Under the pieces are notes generated by a model. The model saw nothing but the letters and a program-made list of their open reading frames with translations. It had not been told where the DNA came from and searched no databases. The position numbers and the translations under genes are program-made. From Chloroflexota bacterium (GTDB taxonomy: Bacteria > Chloroflexota > Anaerolineae > Promineifilales > Promineifilaceae), in the NCBI GenBank assembly GCA_963169155.1, contig CAUJGI010000370.1:1-6768 (forward strand): a DNA stretch of 6,768 nucleotides, written 5' to 3'. Below, piece after piece: positions 6,063 through 6,768 of this stretch (within the stretch, counting starts at the first letter, position 1; the number at the start of each line of letters is the position of its first letter).

Positions 6063-6090
6063 TCGGTAATCGGTGAGCAGTGATCGGTAA
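6054..6090. repeat. Tandem AATCGGT heptamers across the deaminase stop codon
   Basis: Three contiguous units, AATCGGT (6054-6060), AGTCGGT (6061-6067) and AATCGGT (6068-6074), are followed after a short gap by GTGATCGGT (6080-6088). The unit is a rotation of that in the hairpin at 2387-2417 (CGGTAAT). Unlike that element, no nearby inverted copy is seen, so no strong hairpin forms. The rest of the 92-nt convergent spacer (6063-6154) holds no gene or clear terminator. Confidence 0.65.
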
Positions 6091-6154
6091 GAACGTAGGG
6101 TGCTGACGGGCGTGGCTACAAGAAAATAAGCGTTGCTCAGCGTCCTCTCGGTTG

Positions 6155-6768
6155 TTATTGGTGCAGCACCCGGTAAAAGCGGCGGCTGAGGGCAAAAACC
6201 AACAGCATCTGATAGGCAAAACCTAGCAGCGCCACCAGCCAAACGCCCGATTCGCTCGCGCTAACCATCCAGTAAAGCTTGGGCGCCCAAAAGGTCGGCA
6301 TCAGCCCCAAAACCCACTGCCAGGTTCCCCCTAAAAAGTAAGCCGCCAGCGGTGCGACAAACAAGATCCCTGCCCCTTTCGCCAGGGCAAAGCCTTGCAC
6401 CTTGTTGCTGGCAAATGCCGCCAGGAAAACGGCCAGCAGCGGTGCCATTGGCGCCGCCACAAGCGCCAGCAGTACAAGCTGCCCCAGCGAGAACGTCAAT
6501 ATACCAGCCAGCGGCAGACCAACTAACACCAGCAAGACGGTCAAAACGATGGGCAGTCCCAGCCGGTAGACCAGGTAGTTGTTTAACGAAAGCGGGGTCA
6601 CTTGCAGGCCAATCAGGCTGCCTTCGTCGCGCTCGTCTAGCAGCAAAAAGCCAATGACCATGCCAAACACCGCCGGGATGCCAATCGTGAGGTAGCTCAT
6701 TAGCAGCGCGGTGTAAGACGAGAGGTCAAATTGGTAACTGAGTTGCAGCTGGCGCACCAGAATGGGCC
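6155..6768 (-). CDS. ABC-2 type exporter permease subunit, partial (N-terminus outside window)
   Basis: Integral membrane subunit of an ABC exporter, about 204 codons visible. The frame stays open to position 6768, so the possible GTG at 6755-6757 is probably internal. About five hydrophobic segments can be seen: one around the ALLMSYLTIGIPAVFGMVIG stretch, then RLGLPIVLTVLLVLVG, a Leu/Ala-rich pair, and a final one before the basic C-terminus (SRRFYRVLHQ). Between the first two lies the cytoplasmic loop ERDEGSLIGLQVTPLS, which matches the ERxxGTL...TPL signature of ABC-2 permeases and should contact the ATPase. The overall pattern resembles the permease of fluoroquinolone-export type transporters, but the substrate cannot be told from this. 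The ATPase partner should lie upstream on the minus strand, beyond the window. The gene is convergent with the deaminase gene and so belongs to a separate transcription unit. Confidence 0.85.
   Translation of the reverse strand, partial: PILVRQLQLSYQFDLSSYTALLMSYLTIGIPAVFGMVIGFLLLDERDEGSLIGLQVTPLSLNNYLVYRLGLPIVLTVLLVLVGLPLAGILTFSLGQLVLLALVAAPMAPLLAVFLAAFASNKVQGFALAKGAGILFVAPLAAYFLGGTWQWVLGLMPTFWAPKLYWMVSASESGVWLVALLGFAYQMLLVFALSRRFYRVLHQ

Noticed and set aside
6098..6171. Inverted pair GGGTGCTG (6098-6105) and CAGCACCC (6164-6171) in the convergent spacer
   Set aside because: Only 8 bp with a 58-nt loop, no T-run, and the right arm lies inside the permease coding sequence; not convincing as a terminator.
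5541..6242. Minus-strand frame opposite the deaminase gene and the spacer
   Set aside because: Part of it is a translation of the tandem repeat (SYRSLLTDYRLP), and the rest is antisense to a well-supported gene.
1..6768. Hidden defence or mobile system
   Set aside because: No transposase, integrase, nuclease, toxin-antitoxin pair, tRNA or attachment site could be recognised; all the genes are housekeeping or transport types.

Overview
The window looks like chromosomal DNA of a bacterium, most likely Chloroflexota (Anaerolineae-like). That placement is an inference. It rests on general resemblance of the proteins, a monoderm-type envelope gene (DUF348-G5-3D), GC-rich coding sequence, and intergenic spacers made of tandem heptamers. 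No 16S or other decisive marker is present.

Layout: (1) 2-1687, plus strand: the 3' part of a gene ending in a complete GcvT aminomethyltransferase, preceded by an extra, degenerate GcvT-like segment. Its 5' end lies outside the window. (2) 1688-1879: a spacer with a 12-bp inverted repeat and a good sigma70-type promoter. It drives (3) a small phosphoribosyltransferase gene at 1880-2383 with a clear Shine-Dalgarno. (4) 2387-2677: a heptamer hairpin, then the SRP (4.5S) RNA gene with its rho-independent terminator. (5) 2678-6062: a probable operon of a secreted DUF348/G5/3D cell-wall protein (YabE/RpfB-like), rsmA (ksgA), and an adenosine-deaminase-family gene whose start overlaps the rsmA stop (ATGA). 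(6) 6063-6154: a convergent spacer carrying the heptamer repeat again. (7) 6155-6768, minus strand: the C-terminal part of an ABC-2 type exporter permease, cut by the window end.

The genes are housekeeping: one-carbon metabolism, purine salvage (phosphoribosyltransferase plus deaminase), protein targeting (SRP RNA), ribosome maturation (RsmA) and peptidoglycan remodelling. The cell-wall gene beside rsmA matches the rpfB-ksgA and yabE-rnmV-ksgA neighbourhoods known from Actinobacteria and Firmicutes.

I see no defence system, mobile element, CRISPR array or evident new multi-gene system. The least explained signals are non-genic. One is a strongly over-represented palindromic octamer, ACGGCCGT (10 exact copies, all in coding sequence). 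The other is a set of spacers built from short tandem units, most with an inverted copy, one of which works as the SRP RNA terminator and abuts the next start codon.
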